In this document: piece by piece, positions 29,058 to 41,179 of the stretch
Numbering within the stretch: the first letter of the stretch is position 1
Layout of the letters: the number at the start of each line of letters is the position of its first letter
Assembly: GCA_022496185.1 (NCBI GenBank)
Contig: WTXG01000040.1
Location: 1-64,000 of the forward strand
Direction: 5' to 3'
DNA from: Multifurca ochricompacta
Lineage: Eukaryota; Basidiomycota; Agaricomycetes; Russulales; Russulaceae
DNA: 64,000 nt
Made by a program: the position numbers and the translations under genes
The notes under the pieces: model-generated
Told to the model about the DNA's origin: nothing
Seen by the model: the letters and a program-made list of their open reading frames with translations, nothing else
Database searches by the model: none

Positions 29058-31118
29058 TTGGGGGAGTTTTGGTGGCTTAATTACAAGATTAAAGCTCATT
29101 TATTCAATGCCGTCTATGCCGTCTAATGCTGTCTACGGCCATTTTTTGATGGGTTTGGACAGCATTTGCCATACCTGTAACCGTCCGTCTTGATTATTGA
29201 CTTGAGCTGGTACGGTACAGGTATGGCACTGTACTACAGCACCATCATACCATAGGGTACAGGTATGGCACACAGCCCTAGATTGAATGTCCCTTGATTG
29301 GGGTGCTGAAACCTCAACAATCACAATTATGTTGGACTATCTCTGTACTGGCATTCTGGTTCATAGAAAGCATGACTCAGCCACCAAAAGCTGTGGCCTA
29401 AGCCATGGCTTCAGGCTTTCCAAACCTTAAGCCTGAGCCATGGGCTGCTGGAAGCCATTTTCATGGCCTATGTCGGCCTGGCTTTTTCCAGCTCAGAAAT
29501 GGCCAGCTTACGGCTTTGAGCTGAGCCATGCACATCACTATATGTATTGATCACATTTATATCATATCAGAGACAGTCAGAAACTAATGTCAAATTAACA
29601 TGAGAATGTTTTATTAGCAGAACTTATAATGAAGAAAGCGAACTGGTCCAGCCAGAAGTGGTGACATTCAAGAGAGAGTGGATTGAAGGTGTGAGGAGGC
29701 AATGCAGGCCAGAGTGGATGGTTTCGGGCTCAGAGCTCACGCTATTCCTACACTATGCGCTTCAGGGCCTTGGTAAGTAGTGAACACAGCATGAGATAAG
29801 CAGAACTACCTAGAATTCAGTTATGTTGGTCAAAACTGAAGTGAACTGTACAGTTAGCGATTGATCCGAGTTGACCATTGTGACATGATATAGGAATTGG
29901 ATGAAAACACGAAGAATCACCTGGATTCTTTAGACATGTTGCCATAGACAAAGAAGAGATCTGTTGAGGAGAGGATGGGACCGCGCGCACACAATAGGGG
30001 CAGATTTGGCTGACATTCACGGGGACAATTGGAATTGATCACTTGTAAACTCGTCGCTCAGTCGGGAAGTTTGTTGGACATATTCGGTTAGGATATTGCC
30101 TATTTACTCCGGAGTATTCAAGCCCTTAATGGTCAGGATGTTCAAAAAATAAAATTATATACTGTTTGTCTTAAAATCGGTATGGACATGACGGGGTCGG
30201 TCTTCGATCAAGATCTCTCCACTTAGGTACCGGTGCCGGTTCTCTTCTCTTCTTGAGAGACGCACCCATCCATTGCTCTTCTCTCTCATGTACTGGTAAG
30301 TAATAAGTAATGGAATATTGAAAACATGTTTTCATAAATGTCACAAAAGGTCATACTTTATGGAACCAAGGCCAGCGCGTAGTCTAATTCTTGGGTTTGG
30401 AAACTAATGAAAGATGAGAATCATCCTCTAGTGGCATTTGACAATTCAGAAATGAAGGGAGCTAGTGTTGTGTTGTGTTATATTGATTTTATTTTATTGT
30501 ATTGAAACACCTTCGAGTAAGCAAGATAACTCAGTTAAGTAGCGCGGTAAAACTATCCGTGGTGCGCACACAGATAAAAACCGGTGATACGTGTGGTTGT
30601 GCGAGAGATGACCCTCCCACTCTAGCCAACCCACTGCACTCCCCACCTCTTTGCATTTGACCCATGACGAAGATGAATGAAAACGATGAGACGGCAATCA
30701 CGGATCAGCACACCCATAGACAGATACGCGCGAACGGACACCAGTGAAATGGGGAAACTCGGGAATGATCACTTGCAGATCGTAATCTAAATTTGACATG
30801 TGACTCAAAGAAGGACATCCAAACTCGAACAAATAATAGGAACCGGAAAGAACGGGAAAATGGCCCGGCGGAGCACGCATAATCCGAAGATGCAAGCCAA
30901 CGCTATCAGAGTCTCTCAGATTCTCTGGCAAAAACAAAGGTATCAGATATTTTTATTAAAGAAAGTTGCCTGGAAATAAGAGCATATGCTCTGGTCCGGA
31001 AATGAAGGGATGGCCAGTGCCCAAGCTTACTTCACAACAATAATTCTGCGACGATACATACATACAAAGTAGTTCCCTTGAATTTTAGAATGACCTTAAA
31101 AAGATGCCACTTGTAGCT
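29058..31118. other. Stretch without a supportable gene; repeat scraps
   Basis: Contents: a run of related short words (atgccgtctaatgctgtc, tacggtacaggtatggca; about 29100-29290); a self-complementary ccatgg-rich part (about 29385-29530); the tail of a dispersed repeat in reverse (29742-29775, gcgcttcagggccttgg); and a copia LTR scrap in reverse (29800-29890, with cagttatgttggtcaaaactg and gcgattgatccga). A reverse frame at 30698-30937 (FLPENLRDSDSVGLHLRIM) could be a gene fragment, but nothing else supports it. Confidence 0.5.
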
Positions 31119-34100
31119 CTACATGTTGGTCCTCGCACCGTGCTCTATCAACAATTTCTTGATCTCCACATGTCCATTGTCTGCCGCTGCATGCAGAGCA
31201 TATCCATAATCGCCGCCCTTCGCATTGACGTCAGCACCATGGTCTAGCAGCCATTTTATGATCTCCAAATGTCCATTGGATGCTGCTGCCTGCAGAGCAT
31301 ATCCAAAGTGGCCGCCCTCCACATTGACATCGGCACCATAGTCTAGCAGCCATTTCATGATCTCCAAATGTCCATTGGATGCTGCTGCCTGCAGAGCATA
31401 TCCAAAATGGCCGCCCTCCGCATTGACATCAGCGCCATGGTCTAGCAGCCATTTCATGATCTCCAAAAGTCCATAAGATGCTGCTGCCTGCAGAGCATAT
31501 CCATAATCGCCGCCCTTCGCATTGACGTCAGCGCCATGGTCTAGCAGCCATTTCACGGTCCCCAAATGTCCATAAGATGTCGCTGCATGCAGAGCATATC
31601 CAAAATGGCCGCCCTTCGCATTGACGTCAGCACCATGGTCTAGCAGCCATTTCACCATCTCCAATTGTCCATTGGTTACCGCTGCCTGCAGAGCATATCC
31701 ATAATCGCCGCCCTTCGCATTGACGTCAGCACCATGGTCTAGCAGCCATTTTATGATCTCCAAATGTCCATTGGATGCTGCTGCCTGCAGAGCATATCCA
31801 AAGTGGCCGCCCTCCGCATTGACATCAGCGCCATGGTCTAGCAGCCATTTCACCATCTCCAAATGTCCATTGTATGCCGCTGCCTGCAGAGCATATCCAT
31901 AATCGCCGCCCTTCGCATTGACATCAGCGCCATGGTCTAGCAGCCATTTCACCACCTCCAAATGTTCATTGGATGCTGCTGCCTGCAGAGCATATCCAAA
32001 GTGGCCGCCCTCCGCATTGACACCAGCGCCATGGTCTAGCAGCCATTTCACCATCTCCAAATGTCCATTGTATGCCGCTGCCTGTAGAGCATATCCATAA
32101 TCGCCGCCCTCCGCATTGACGTCAGCGCCATGGTCTAGCAGCCATTTCACCATCTCCAGATGTCCATTAGATGCCGCTGCCTGCAGAGCATATCCATAAC
32201 TGCTGCCCTTCGCATTGACGTCAGCACCATGGTCTAGCAGCCATTTCACCATCCCCATTTGGCCAATTACGCATGCCGCTTTCAATGGTGTATCATATCT
32301 GCCACCTCGAGAATTTACACTTCCAGGTTGCTTAATACCCAGATATTCCACCAGTTGCGGGAAACCGCAGAGGGCCGCGTAGTATATTGGGTGTGCCGAA
32401 GTGCATTTTGTTCTCCTTCTCCGGGGCTTGTCTGGGTCATGTATTCCAATCCAAGCTAGGAAGTGGGTCTTGTCTGGGTCAAACAAGGTTTCAATCTCAT
32501 CTCGTAAAATCAAGGAGACATCCTCGAATCGTGCGTGTTCGACCCAGTATCTTGCCGCATATTGAGACAACGGGAAGTTCTCGATAGTATTAGTGTCCGT
32601 GGTCTTGTCGAATCCGAGCAGCGTGCTCAGGCATGTCTGCGCAAGCACTCTATGCGATTCTTTGGGGAGAACATGGTAGCGCCTTTCCGTCGATCCCGCC
32701 AGCCGGTCTGACGTCAGGAATTCCCGCACAGAGAAGTGCGCAAATTGTACAACACGAGTCTCTTCTCCTTTGCCATCAACGTGATTGATAATGACAACCA
32801 AGCTGGAGCATGTGGACAGTACAGCTCCGTTAGAGTCCGGGTTTCGCCAAGTTACGTCATGCTTTGGCATATTACCAGCGTCGAAATCGAATTCAAGCAT
32901 CGTCGCAACCTCCTTGACTTGGAGTGGACGAACAGCGAATGCAAGGCATTGGAATAGACGATGAGCAAACTTCCAGTCATTATCTTCAATCCTTTGTAGC
33001 GTGGCCTCATATGTTTCATCCAGTGTTTTTGGGAGTGATTCGAGCGCCGAAGAGAAGTTCCTTGGTTGACAACGACGCAGTGTCTCCAGTTGGCAGAAAA
33101 CCCATCTGAACCTACACCACGACATGAATAACGATCGTGAAATAAATATTCGTTTTGATTTGAAGCTTACATTCCATTTGCCTTTTCCGAGAGCGTATTG
33201 ATCACGAGTTCCTTTCTCTCCGCCTCCCACACACTCATCATGGGGTCCGTGTTGACGGTTGAGTAGATATATTCGGAGATGTCCCGCGTTTGCCCGCTTT
33301 CTGAATGAAGCGATACACAGTGTTGCGCCAGCTCTGTAAAAGCTTTCTGAATATCTGGTTCGGGGCGGCTAGTAATACAGATCCTTAAATTTGCGAGGCG
33401 GAGGTCGACGAGGTCTTTAATAAGTTTCAATACTTCTTCACGTTTAGACGGCATTCCAGAGAGAGGACATTCGTCCAGGGCATCAATGATGATGTACATT
33501 GCGTCCTGAACAGGGGTTGCAAGCATGGTCTTCAAACATCCCGCAAGAACGTTCTCGTCCGGCTGCTCCCGACCATTGCCATGTTTCGAGTACAATTCAG
33601 AGACGATGGTACGGTAGGCATCTGACTGGGGATATAACTGTATCAAGAGAGAGGACAGTAGACCACGGATATTTTGCTTTGACTTGTCTCGAAAGTCGCA
33701 ATAAAAGTACCCAAAGCAGGCAGATCCAGTATAACATAGACGCCGGACATCCTCAATGATGGTGGAACTGACCATTCAGGTGAGTGCTGATGACATCCTA
33801 TAAGGCTAGGCAGACGTACCAAAGGATGCTCTTGCCAGATCCCGCTTTCCAGAAAAGATCGTCAGCAATAAGAAGCACCCAGATAACGCAGTCACCCTAC
33901 CATTCCCATTTAACCATAGAAGCGAACCCTCCGATTTCCATTCCTTGAATATTTCGCCTTCAACGAACCACTTGGCGGTTCCCTCATGGTAAAGTTTCCG
34001 CGCAATGTTGTGATTTGTAGATGGGTCAGGAGGTGACAGCCATGTCCGAATGTCTTTGTCCATCTGATCATCTGAAAAAGAATGCCTAAGCTGCATTGTC

Positions 34101-34989
34101 TATGATGTTACTACGAAAGGGATGACGAACGCATCATCTTGTTCACATTACCAAATGTGTGCGCCGCTACAGTGAGAGACTCTTCCTGGGTCAATTTGTC
34201 CAACCTCTGAAGGGCGTCCTGGACCTCATTATCCCCTATCAGCATCCGTCCGTACGCCCCTGCCAAATGTTAAATCGCGGGAACATGAACACGGTAGTTC
34301 ACTCACTGAGTCGTCCTTGTTGAATCTGTTTCGTCGCCAGAGCGAGGATGGTGAGCAGTTCCGCCATCGTCTTGACGAGGACCTCAACCATGGACTCGGT
34401 AAAGGAGGTCTCATGGGAAGTGTAAATCTTGAGGCGGATGAGAAAGCGTTGCATGGATTCAAAGAGTTTGAGCAGAGAATCGTAATTATCACTGATCTTC
34501 TTTGACGCCTTGGAATGAAGGTGAGATAATGGATTGGAAGCAAGGAAGGGAGATACAGACAGAGAGAAGGACATCAATGGCAGAAAATATGGCCTGTGAG
34601 GGTGGAAACACCTAAAAAAGAACATGTTGTAAGTCGGTCATAGTGAATGGGCCACACCAATTAAGACTCACCGAAGCAATGCCATTTACGAGTGGTGCGC
34701 AGTTCGAGAGGGCGAGAAGTATATTCACGGTTGGTTTAAGTCCCCTTAGAAGCTTCGTCTTGTGATTGCCGTTCCGGAACATGTTAAACAGAGATGTTCC
34801 TCCTTGAAGTACGTCGATCACGGCGTCCGCGGTGCCACATCCTTTCAGCTTATTGAGAAGCTGGTGTTCGGACAGATTTATGCCTGTGTTTGTAAGATAC
34901 TGATCCAGAGCGGCATCTAAGATGAGCTTGAAATGAGAAGAGGAGGCAGTTGTGCGAATGTTTGTACGAGGAACTGAAGCTGAAGACAT
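31119..34989 (-). CDS. Goodbye-NACHT-ankyrin STAND receptor (fungal NLR-like)
   Basis: About eight exons. Exon 1 starts at 34989 (MSSASVPRTN). The N-terminal 200 residues match the fungal STAND 'Goodbye' domain (FKLILDAALDQYLTNTGINL; then SDNYDSLLKLFES; LLTILALATKQIQQGRL), a putative effector region. The NACHT NTPase follows: Walker A AGSGKSIL, split by introns near 33870 and 33800; Walker B IIIDALDECP (about 33470); and the LRICITSRPE sensor. A 59-nt intron (33112-33170) leads to the helical part (FRWVFCQLETLRRC, FAHFSVREFLTSDRLAG). Residues to the end (about 32265-31119) form 12 ankyrin units of 33 residues (KWLLDHGADVNAKGGDYGYA type), ending ARTNM. Such proteins are thought to sense non-self or foreign signals and trigger an incompatibility or immune response in the cytoplasm. 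All exon joins I tested keep frame, so the gene looks intact. Confidence 0.88.
31125..32265 (-). repeat. Ankyrin-coding tandem repeat, 99-bp unit, alternating two types
   Basis: Twelve units of 33 codons within the receptor gene. Most units differ by only a few bases. The loop alternates DYG and HFG (order from the N-terminal side: SYG, DYG, HFG, DYG, HFG, DYG, HFG, DYG, HFG, HFG, DYG), so the effective repeat is a 198-bp pair. Confidence 0.9.
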
Positions 34990-35526
34990 GAAGCTAGACT
35001 GGGTTATGGTGAAGAGTAAGAGGATCCCTGGGAAAGGCGGCGGATGATTATCGATGGTTTATGTATAGATAGCCGCCTAAAACGAAGATAGACGCTGAGA
35101 TGTAGAGGTGACAAGAGGCAACATCGATTGGAGGACCAGTGAACTGAACGTTGCAGATGAAGCACCAGAACGGGCCATGACTAATATTTCCTCAGCCCTA
35201 ATGCTAGATGATCAAGCACGAGGATCGAGAGAGAGATAAATCTATTGTATTTAGTGCTGCATTATGAAACTAACCTGTGTAGAAAACTTGTGTACAACTT
35301 GTCCGATATCAATCATTCGGCTCCCCTTGCTCACAAGTACATTCCCAAAATATCTGATCTAACAACACAACCAGTCTAATACTACTAATGCCCGGTAGGG
35401 AATTCTGCTCATTCCCCCTTCTAATGAAGGCACAGCCGTGCGACGGCAAGCGAAGCCGCCCAAACTTCCGTGTATGACAGCAAACACAAACAAAAACACG
35501 ACGGCGAGCACAATCCCAATCCTGCT

Positions 35527-35758
35527 TTACATCACACCTACACCCACACCTCGACAAACTCCGACCGGCACATCCGAGCCTAGCTTCCAGTCCCAACTAG
35601 CAGACGACGTGGAACCTTTAGCGCCAGCTTCGTGGATAGCGGCTGTTTCTTCAGGTGTAAGTTCCACTAGTTGAGGGATGGATAGGTACTCGTCTAATTG
35701 GGTGCATTTCCCAGTGGTGGTGACGACGACGAATCCCTTCGCGTGCCCCAGAAGTCAT
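35527..35758 (-). pseudogene. Aldo/keto reductase, C-terminal remnant
   Basis: The reverse strand encodes AKGFVVVTTTGKCTQLDEYL followed by VELTPEETAAIHEAGAKGST and a tryptophan-containing tail, stop at 35527. This fits the C-terminal part of basidiomycete aldo/keto reductases, NADPH-dependent oxidoreductases of the cytosol. The barrel and catalytic tetrad are missing. The sequence stops at the terminal repeat of the element at 35759, and no matching upstream part is found beyond 36455, so it is a broken gene. Confidence 0.6.
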
Positions 35759-36455
35759 CTTACTCTCCCCCACTGCTGACATCCCTAAAGTGGTAATATT
35801 GTCACACGACTGTGATGTGTAATAGTATTTATTTTAAAAAGGAAAGTTATCGTTGATCAACAAAATATCATTACAAATCAAAGTCATGTGACATGTAGAC
35901 AACATTTTATAGTGAAAGACTGGCTCTGCTCATGCGACGACTTCACCCCCCTCACCTTCATCCAGGACACGCGGGCCTTCGTAAGGCCTCCTTCGGTGAG
36001 ACGACTTGCGAGCTGGATTAAGTCTGAGTTAGTGATGTTGGGTAGTATGGGTAAGTTCACCTTTCTTCTCCAACACACAGGCTCTCTTCCCCTCTCCACT
36101 CCTCTATCACACACTGCCTCTCTTGTTTCCCTCTACCAAGAGGTTTTGCACATGGTGGTTCCTACATTTCTTTTATGTTCACAACAGTAGTTACTATGTA
36201 CTGGTAGTAGCTGTGTGATTTGGGCAAGGCCCTGAAGTGCAAATAAAATCGACTTCAGAAAAGATAAAAAAACCTAATAGTGAAAGTGCTTAACATCCTC
36301 CCTCCTGTCCATGCAATGGACAATAACATGTCAATAACTTTCCTTTTTAAAATAAATATTCAATGATAACTTCCTTTTAAAATAAATATTATTACAAATC
36401 ACAGCTGTGTGACAAGATTACCACTTTAGGGGTGTCAGTGGTGGGAGAGAGTAAG
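35759..36455. mobile_element. Non-autonomous terminal-inverted-repeat element, about 700 bp
   Basis: The left arm cttactctcccccactgctg (35759 onward, about 85 bp) is the inverse of the right arm ending ggtgggagagagtaag at 36455. Both contain ccctaaagtggtaat and tttattttaaaaaggaaagtta. The right arm has a partial internal duplication (36326-36392). No clear target duplication is visible. Inside, at 36200-36260, sits the tail of the dispersed short repeat (see 53650-53850). No transposase is encoded. Confidence 0.6.
36100..36262 (+). repeat. Dispersed short repeat, 3' part (copy 1)
   Basis: gatttgggcaaggccctgaa followed by a caaataaaatcgact tail. The same tail is seen at 53785-53835 (forward) and 58020-58075 (reverse). 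The A-rich tail after a fixed 3' end is typical of SINEs or truncated non-LTR elements. The 5' limit is uncertain. Confidence 0.5.
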
Positions 36456-38103
36456 GTGTCTATCTATCATGAATGGACCCCTGACAGCTCTAAAGGATTG
36501 GGCAGGTCGGCAGGTCGATTGTTGCCGAACAACCGAGCTTGACTTAATTTTAATTTTCCCACCACCCACCACTTTCTTCAACTCTAATAATTAATTACTT
36601 TCGGTTGTTTTATTAATTAGAATAACAGCACAACAAATGAAAACAATCGAGCCTTTCTTTCGTCTTTTCTGCCATAACTACGAGAGTACCGTGAAACAAA
36701 AAGAAAAAAAGAAGAGAGAGAATGGCTGCAGGGTACTGCCCGGGACCAACACACAAAGTTCAAATTCGACAAGAACGAGGCGAGACAGCCTAAGAATCTA
36801 AGTCGTTCAAATTACTGTGCTGATTGACCTTACCGTCTAGTAGCTTTGGGATAATCTCTTGTTAATCTTTACCAAAGCGTCATGTCAGGAATCAATTTGC
36901 GCAAAGGAGGCAATGAGCTCCTACATATATCAGTAACCTATCACAGGCAAGCACCGATGGCTTGGGCATGATGGCGTTCTTCAGTCGCTATTAAAGCCAA
37001 GATTCCTCTCCATTGGCTGAAAAATGAAGCAATTGGCAGAACTAGTGAACAGGGTGCTAGCTAGCTACCCCCATCTTTCCTTCTTCCTGACTGCGCCATC
37101 ATTACAGGGACTCCTCTGCGTGAAGCTGTCGCTAAAGGGCTGTCTGATCCACAATTTAACCGACCGATGGCCCTCTCCGCATCCCAGCTAGACGCGGCAG
37201 TTAAACGTGCTGCTACCAACTCACAACTCACTGCAGGAGCGCCTTTGGTGTCCCCGTAATGCGGCCCCTCAAACACTCTCCCCCTCTAATCGCGCCGCGC
37301 TGACTCCTCGAGCACAAGCTGAAACTCAGTGTTTGCATTCTTGGGTTCGCCCCTTTCTCGACTCGAGCGCGAACACGACCGGTTTGAACCCCCTTGACAC
37401 TGCCACGGGTGGGGTGGCGCTGCGATCGCAAGTACTGGCCTCGTGTTATGCGTACACCCTGATGGGGTGTGTAAACATATGATCTGATCTGACGCATACG
37501 CAACTGGTCGAGTACCTTGCAATTAATGAAGGGGAGGGAGCCTCGTAGGATGGTGACGCATCACGCATCACATTAGGTGATCGCGAGTACAATTCACGTT
37601 CCGAATATCCCGGACACTCTGGTGGCGTGGTACAACCCGTGCGATGCGTGCGTGCCACACTCGGCTCCCTGACGCTCATTCAGACAAGACAATGATCTTA
37701 CATGAGTACCAAACGTTAGTCATTAACAACTAGAAAGGCGAGTATACTACGAGAACATGTACTGTACGTGTATTGCATCATATCATAAAGTAAAATGAAT
37801 TGCAGTGTAATAAGTTACCTCCCCCCCCCCTCTTCCTCTCCGCTGAGCGCCAATCAAACCTCCTAAGCCATAAACCACCAAACCGAAAAACCGGAACAAA
37901 CGACACACACACACCCTGTGCGATGCACTTCCTCCTCCCACTTCGCTTGCTCGCAGGCTCGCTACCACTTCCTCTGCTCCGCAGCAACAGGCCCAAACAA
38001 TCTCCCATACATCGCGAAACCAAACACGTCACGTAACTGGTGCGCCACCTCGCGCGAGGCCTATACAACGTGCACGCCCCGCACACGCAGCGATCAACGC
38101 TAC
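36456..38103. other. No supportable gene
   Basis: A tract near 36540-36660 is AT-rich. From 37090 to 37440 the base composition looks more coding-like (GTPLREAVAKGLSDPQFNRP on the forward strand), but the frame is short, ends without context and could not be joined to anything. From 37700 to 38100 the sequence probably includes the 3' untranslated region of the reverse gene that follows. Confidence 0.4.
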
Positions 38104-39300
38104 CTAGGCACGCGTACGCGGCAACGGCGGCACGGGCACGGGCACGTCGAGCGGTGCTCGTCGGCGTGAGAGTGCCGCCCATAGCGCTGCACTACGATCG
38201 CGCACCGTACCCTCGAGCTCGGCGCCCAAGTCAGCGAATCGACTGAGCAAAGCAGCGCACGGATCGCGGCATCGTCTGCGTCTGGATCCGCATCTGCGTT
38301 TCCTGAGTCTGCGCTCGGATGGGTAACTCGCAGAACGGCGTCCTTGCGCCTGCGCGGATTGCCAGTGATGGTGTTAATACTGGTGCTGATGCCGGTGCTG
38401 GTGTTGGAATTGGCGGTGATACTGGGGTCCTTGGAGAGTAGGGGGGATGAGTTCTTGACGGCGTGTTGTTGCTGGTGGGTGCGGGCGCGGGCGGTGGAGG
38501 TGGAGGTGGAGGTGGAGATGGAGATGGAGATGGAGATGGAGATGGAATTGGGGATCGGGACGGAGGTGGTGGGGGAGGACGGCGCGCGTGCGTTGGATGA
38601 GGGTGAACGGGAACCAGCCCTTCACGCTTATCTGCGTCTGCACCACCTGCAACTCCATCCAGATCCCAACCGTATCCTTCCAAGCCCGGCTGCTGTCCGC
38701 TACAGCGGCCTCATTCCCCTCCTCGTCCTCCCCCTCTTCTTCCTCTTCTTCCTCCTCATCCTCCTCTACCCGTTTCTTCGCAACCACTTTGTCAATGCGC
38801 ACGAGATCTACACTAACAGCATCCAAATACGGTTCCAGACCCGCCAAAGGTGGAGTCACCCCGAGCTCGTCTCGACCCAACGCACGCGCGGTATTAGAAG
38901 CCAGGAAGGCGCATATACGGACCAACGCGCGGAGCGGATCCTCCATGATGTCTGGCGTCAGAGGTTCTAGTTGCCGCGGCGTGGCAGTGAGGGATAGGGA
39001 GGGAATGTGCATAGGCGTAGATGGATTCTCTGCGACAGAGTGCGCCCCCGTGAACGCGTCGGACGCGGACGCAGACGCGGTGCTTGTAACCGGCGGCTCT
39101 AGAAACGTGACGTGCCGTCTCCCGCGGCGTGGCGTGGGTTCGGGGGTGATGAATTTGAGGAGGAGGACGAGGAGGAAGGTGTAGATGGCGATGGCCAGCA
39201 TCAGGCACGTCGCGCCGAATACGAAGATTGCGTGGCGCAATCGGGCAGGGAGTATTTTCGAAGTGGTAGGCTCACGGAGTGTGTGCACAGAGGGCCTCAT
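38104..39300 (-). CDS. Hypothetical protein with one N-terminal membrane helix
   Basis: The start Met at 39300 (MRPSVHTLREPTTSKILPAR) is followed by a membrane helix (HAIFVFGATCLMLAIAIYTF and about 10 more residues). A proline- and serine-rich linker follows, then a segment around DPLRALVRICAFLASNTARA and LEPYLDAVSVDLVRIDKVVA, an extreme acidic run of glutamates (about 38720-38770), and WKDTVGIWMELQVVQTQISV. The remaining sequence contains a GGAGAT-type microsatellite (38500-38560) and must be spliced; a plausible C-terminus is FADLGAELEG ... RTRA with a stop at 38104-38106. I do not recognise the family. It may be a single-pass membrane protein of the secretory system with a cytosolic tail. 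Confidence 0.5.
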
Positions 39301-39858
39301 TAAGGGTAGGATGGTGTACGTTAGGATTGGGCAGGAGGGAGTTTGGCAAGCCAGGATGAAAAAAAAAAAGCAAAAAACAAAAAAACAAAAGAAATTATTC
39401 GTGTTGTGTGGGGGAAGAACAAAGCAAAACGGCGTAAGTTTATAACCCTACTAGGGCATTTCTCTTTTTTACTTCGTCTCTGGGTTCATCATACCCTAAA
39501 ACTGTGGTTAGGGACCGACCAAAACGTGGGTGACGTGCGACAGCCGTCTGGTCGTTTGATGTGAATCAAAAATGAGGAGGACACATCAAAACGCGGGTTG
39601 CTTTCATGATCAGGTCAGTTTGCAAGCTGTGCCAATGAATGAAGAATGGAGAATAGAACAGAACCGAAAGGGAGAAGCTCCTTTCTGCTTCTGCTTTCCC
39701 CCCCAATCTCGCGAGGTAAAAAAAAATAACTTGGGAAATGAAATGAATAACATGCGCGTACAGATTGGTGGACTGCCACACGACGTACGTACTTACACAA
39801 CCCGGGCCCTATAAACAACCTACACGCGTACAGCTAACTACCAATACACACACAACAA
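39301..39858. other. Intergenic, no gene seen
   Basis: It contains A-rich runs (39360-39400), a short possible frame without context, and the probable promoter of the reverse gene starting at 39300. Confidence 0.5.
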
Positions 39859-41179
39859 TCACGCGCCAAAAGCACCACTGTAGCTCGCAAGTGCAAGCCT
39901 TGGCGCTCGCACTAAAGCATTAGCTGGCGGCGAAGGCGGAGGTGTGTCATCCATAAACGATTGTTTTTGTGTCAGCTTCAGGCCTCCAGGTGACGAGTGA
40001 TGTGTCGAAGTTAGTATTAGAGAGAGACTCTTTTTCCGCGCCTTTTCGACGCGCACGGCCTCGAACAGAGGGAACGGCTTCTCGGTAAGTGGTGAGGTCG
40101 GTGACGCGAATGGGTCCTGCAAAGTACGAAAGTCTTCCCTCGAAGCTGTAGGAGCGGGCTGCAGCGGCCGAAACGATCCGACGGTGCTAGGACGAGGGGT
40201 TGCGTCAAGGCGCGCGGTGACCCCGCGCGACCGAACGGTGCACGTTCACAAAGGAGCGTATTTGATTGGGCCCAGGTAGCATTGAATGGACTGTGCCAAG
40301 ATGATTAGACAGGAGTGAGAGCGATAGCGAGACGACGGAATTAAACACACTGTGAAGCGCAAAGGTTGCACATGTGATCCAAAGCGCATCAAAAAGGGAG
40401 GTAGGGGTCTGAAAGTCCCCTTTTCCAACGAGAGCACCAACGGAAGAGATAGCCCCACAAGCTTGTCCAACTGCTAGGACGAGCCACATACACGCGATGA
40501 TCGAGTGTTCCTTCGTGCGGCGGATAGATACGTAAAGGAGGAGGGTAACACAGAACAGGGGTATAAAGAAGAGAAGCCAGCAAAGTGCCGGCAAACGAGC
40601 GAGAGGGTAGTTTTCTTGGAGAGCTGCAAAGATAACGGAAATGACAGTATCTGAAGTGCTCTCAGTGAGCTATCTGACATGAGGAGGCGAAAACAATGCG
40701 AACTTGTTATGAGTGGGAAAGACATCACTGCAGTGAGGCCTCTCACATTGCTGAGGGTGAGAGAGCCGATGCGCGACGAGGGTATAGGCTCAACTAGAGC
40801 TTTGCGATTTAAAATGATCATCATGTATACTGAGACTAAAGCAGTTGTTGTTAAGTCTCTTCCGAGAACAATTCGAAGAAGGACTTACGTCCGAACTGTA
40901 AGACTACAACGATAATTTTTGCACCGGTATCAGCATGTGAAGCACGGGAATAGTCACCCGCATCCCATGCATGGATTGCGACCAAGCCTAATGTGCCGGA
41001 TAGAGCGGACAGAGAGATGATCCAGAAGGTGACAGAAAGTGCCAGGAGCCGTCGAGTGACCTGTGCACCATGGGTATCCATCGAATGTTGTGAAGTGAAA
41101 TGAGTTGTAGAACAACCAAGATAAGAGAAGCGAGAGGGGTGATGAATAAAAGAAAAGGAGCGGCAGTGTCAGAATGCAT
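39859..41179 (-). CDS. Hypothetical multi-pass membrane protein
   Basis: The start is uncertain: a Met at 41081 (MDTHGAQVTRRLLALSVTFW) or one at 41179 in another frame with a further hydrophobic segment. Hydrophobic helices include LLALSVTFWIISLSALSGTL, LPALCWLLFFIPLFCVTLLL, SIIACMWLVLAVGQACGAIS and LWITCATFALHSVFNSVVSL, with introns between (for example a donor after 40893 and an acceptor near 40843). The cytosolic tail is rich in serine and proline and ends ALASYSGAFGA at 39859. A frame change near 40225 needs an intron or a missing base. The layout resembles small basidiomycete membrane proteins of unknown function. It is divergent from RVS161. Confidence 0.5.

Noticed and set aside
30698..30937. 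Reverse frame FLPENLRDSDSVGLHLRIM as a gene
   Set aside because: No recognisable family, no partner exons and no clear start or promoter; kept only as a remark in the gene-free stretch.
31720..32100. Forward-strand frames with internal repeats (SSHFTISKCPLYAAACRAYP)
   Set aside because: They are the antisense of the ankyrin units; their repetition only mirrors the real gene.
31125..32265. Tandem 99-bp repeats that could be a satellite or CRISPR-like array
   Set aside because: The unit is a multiple of three, stays in one open frame, encodes ankyrin motifs, and joins in frame to a NACHT gene.
37061..37522. Several overlapping frames in a GC-rich stretch
   Set aside because: Both strands and several frames are open because of composition; no motif, no intron support, no neighbour link.
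38490..38560. ggagat/ggaggt microsatellite as a separate repeat feature
   Set aside because: It lies in the low-complexity part of the reverse-strand membrane protein gene and is noted there; it is an ordinary hexamer repeat.
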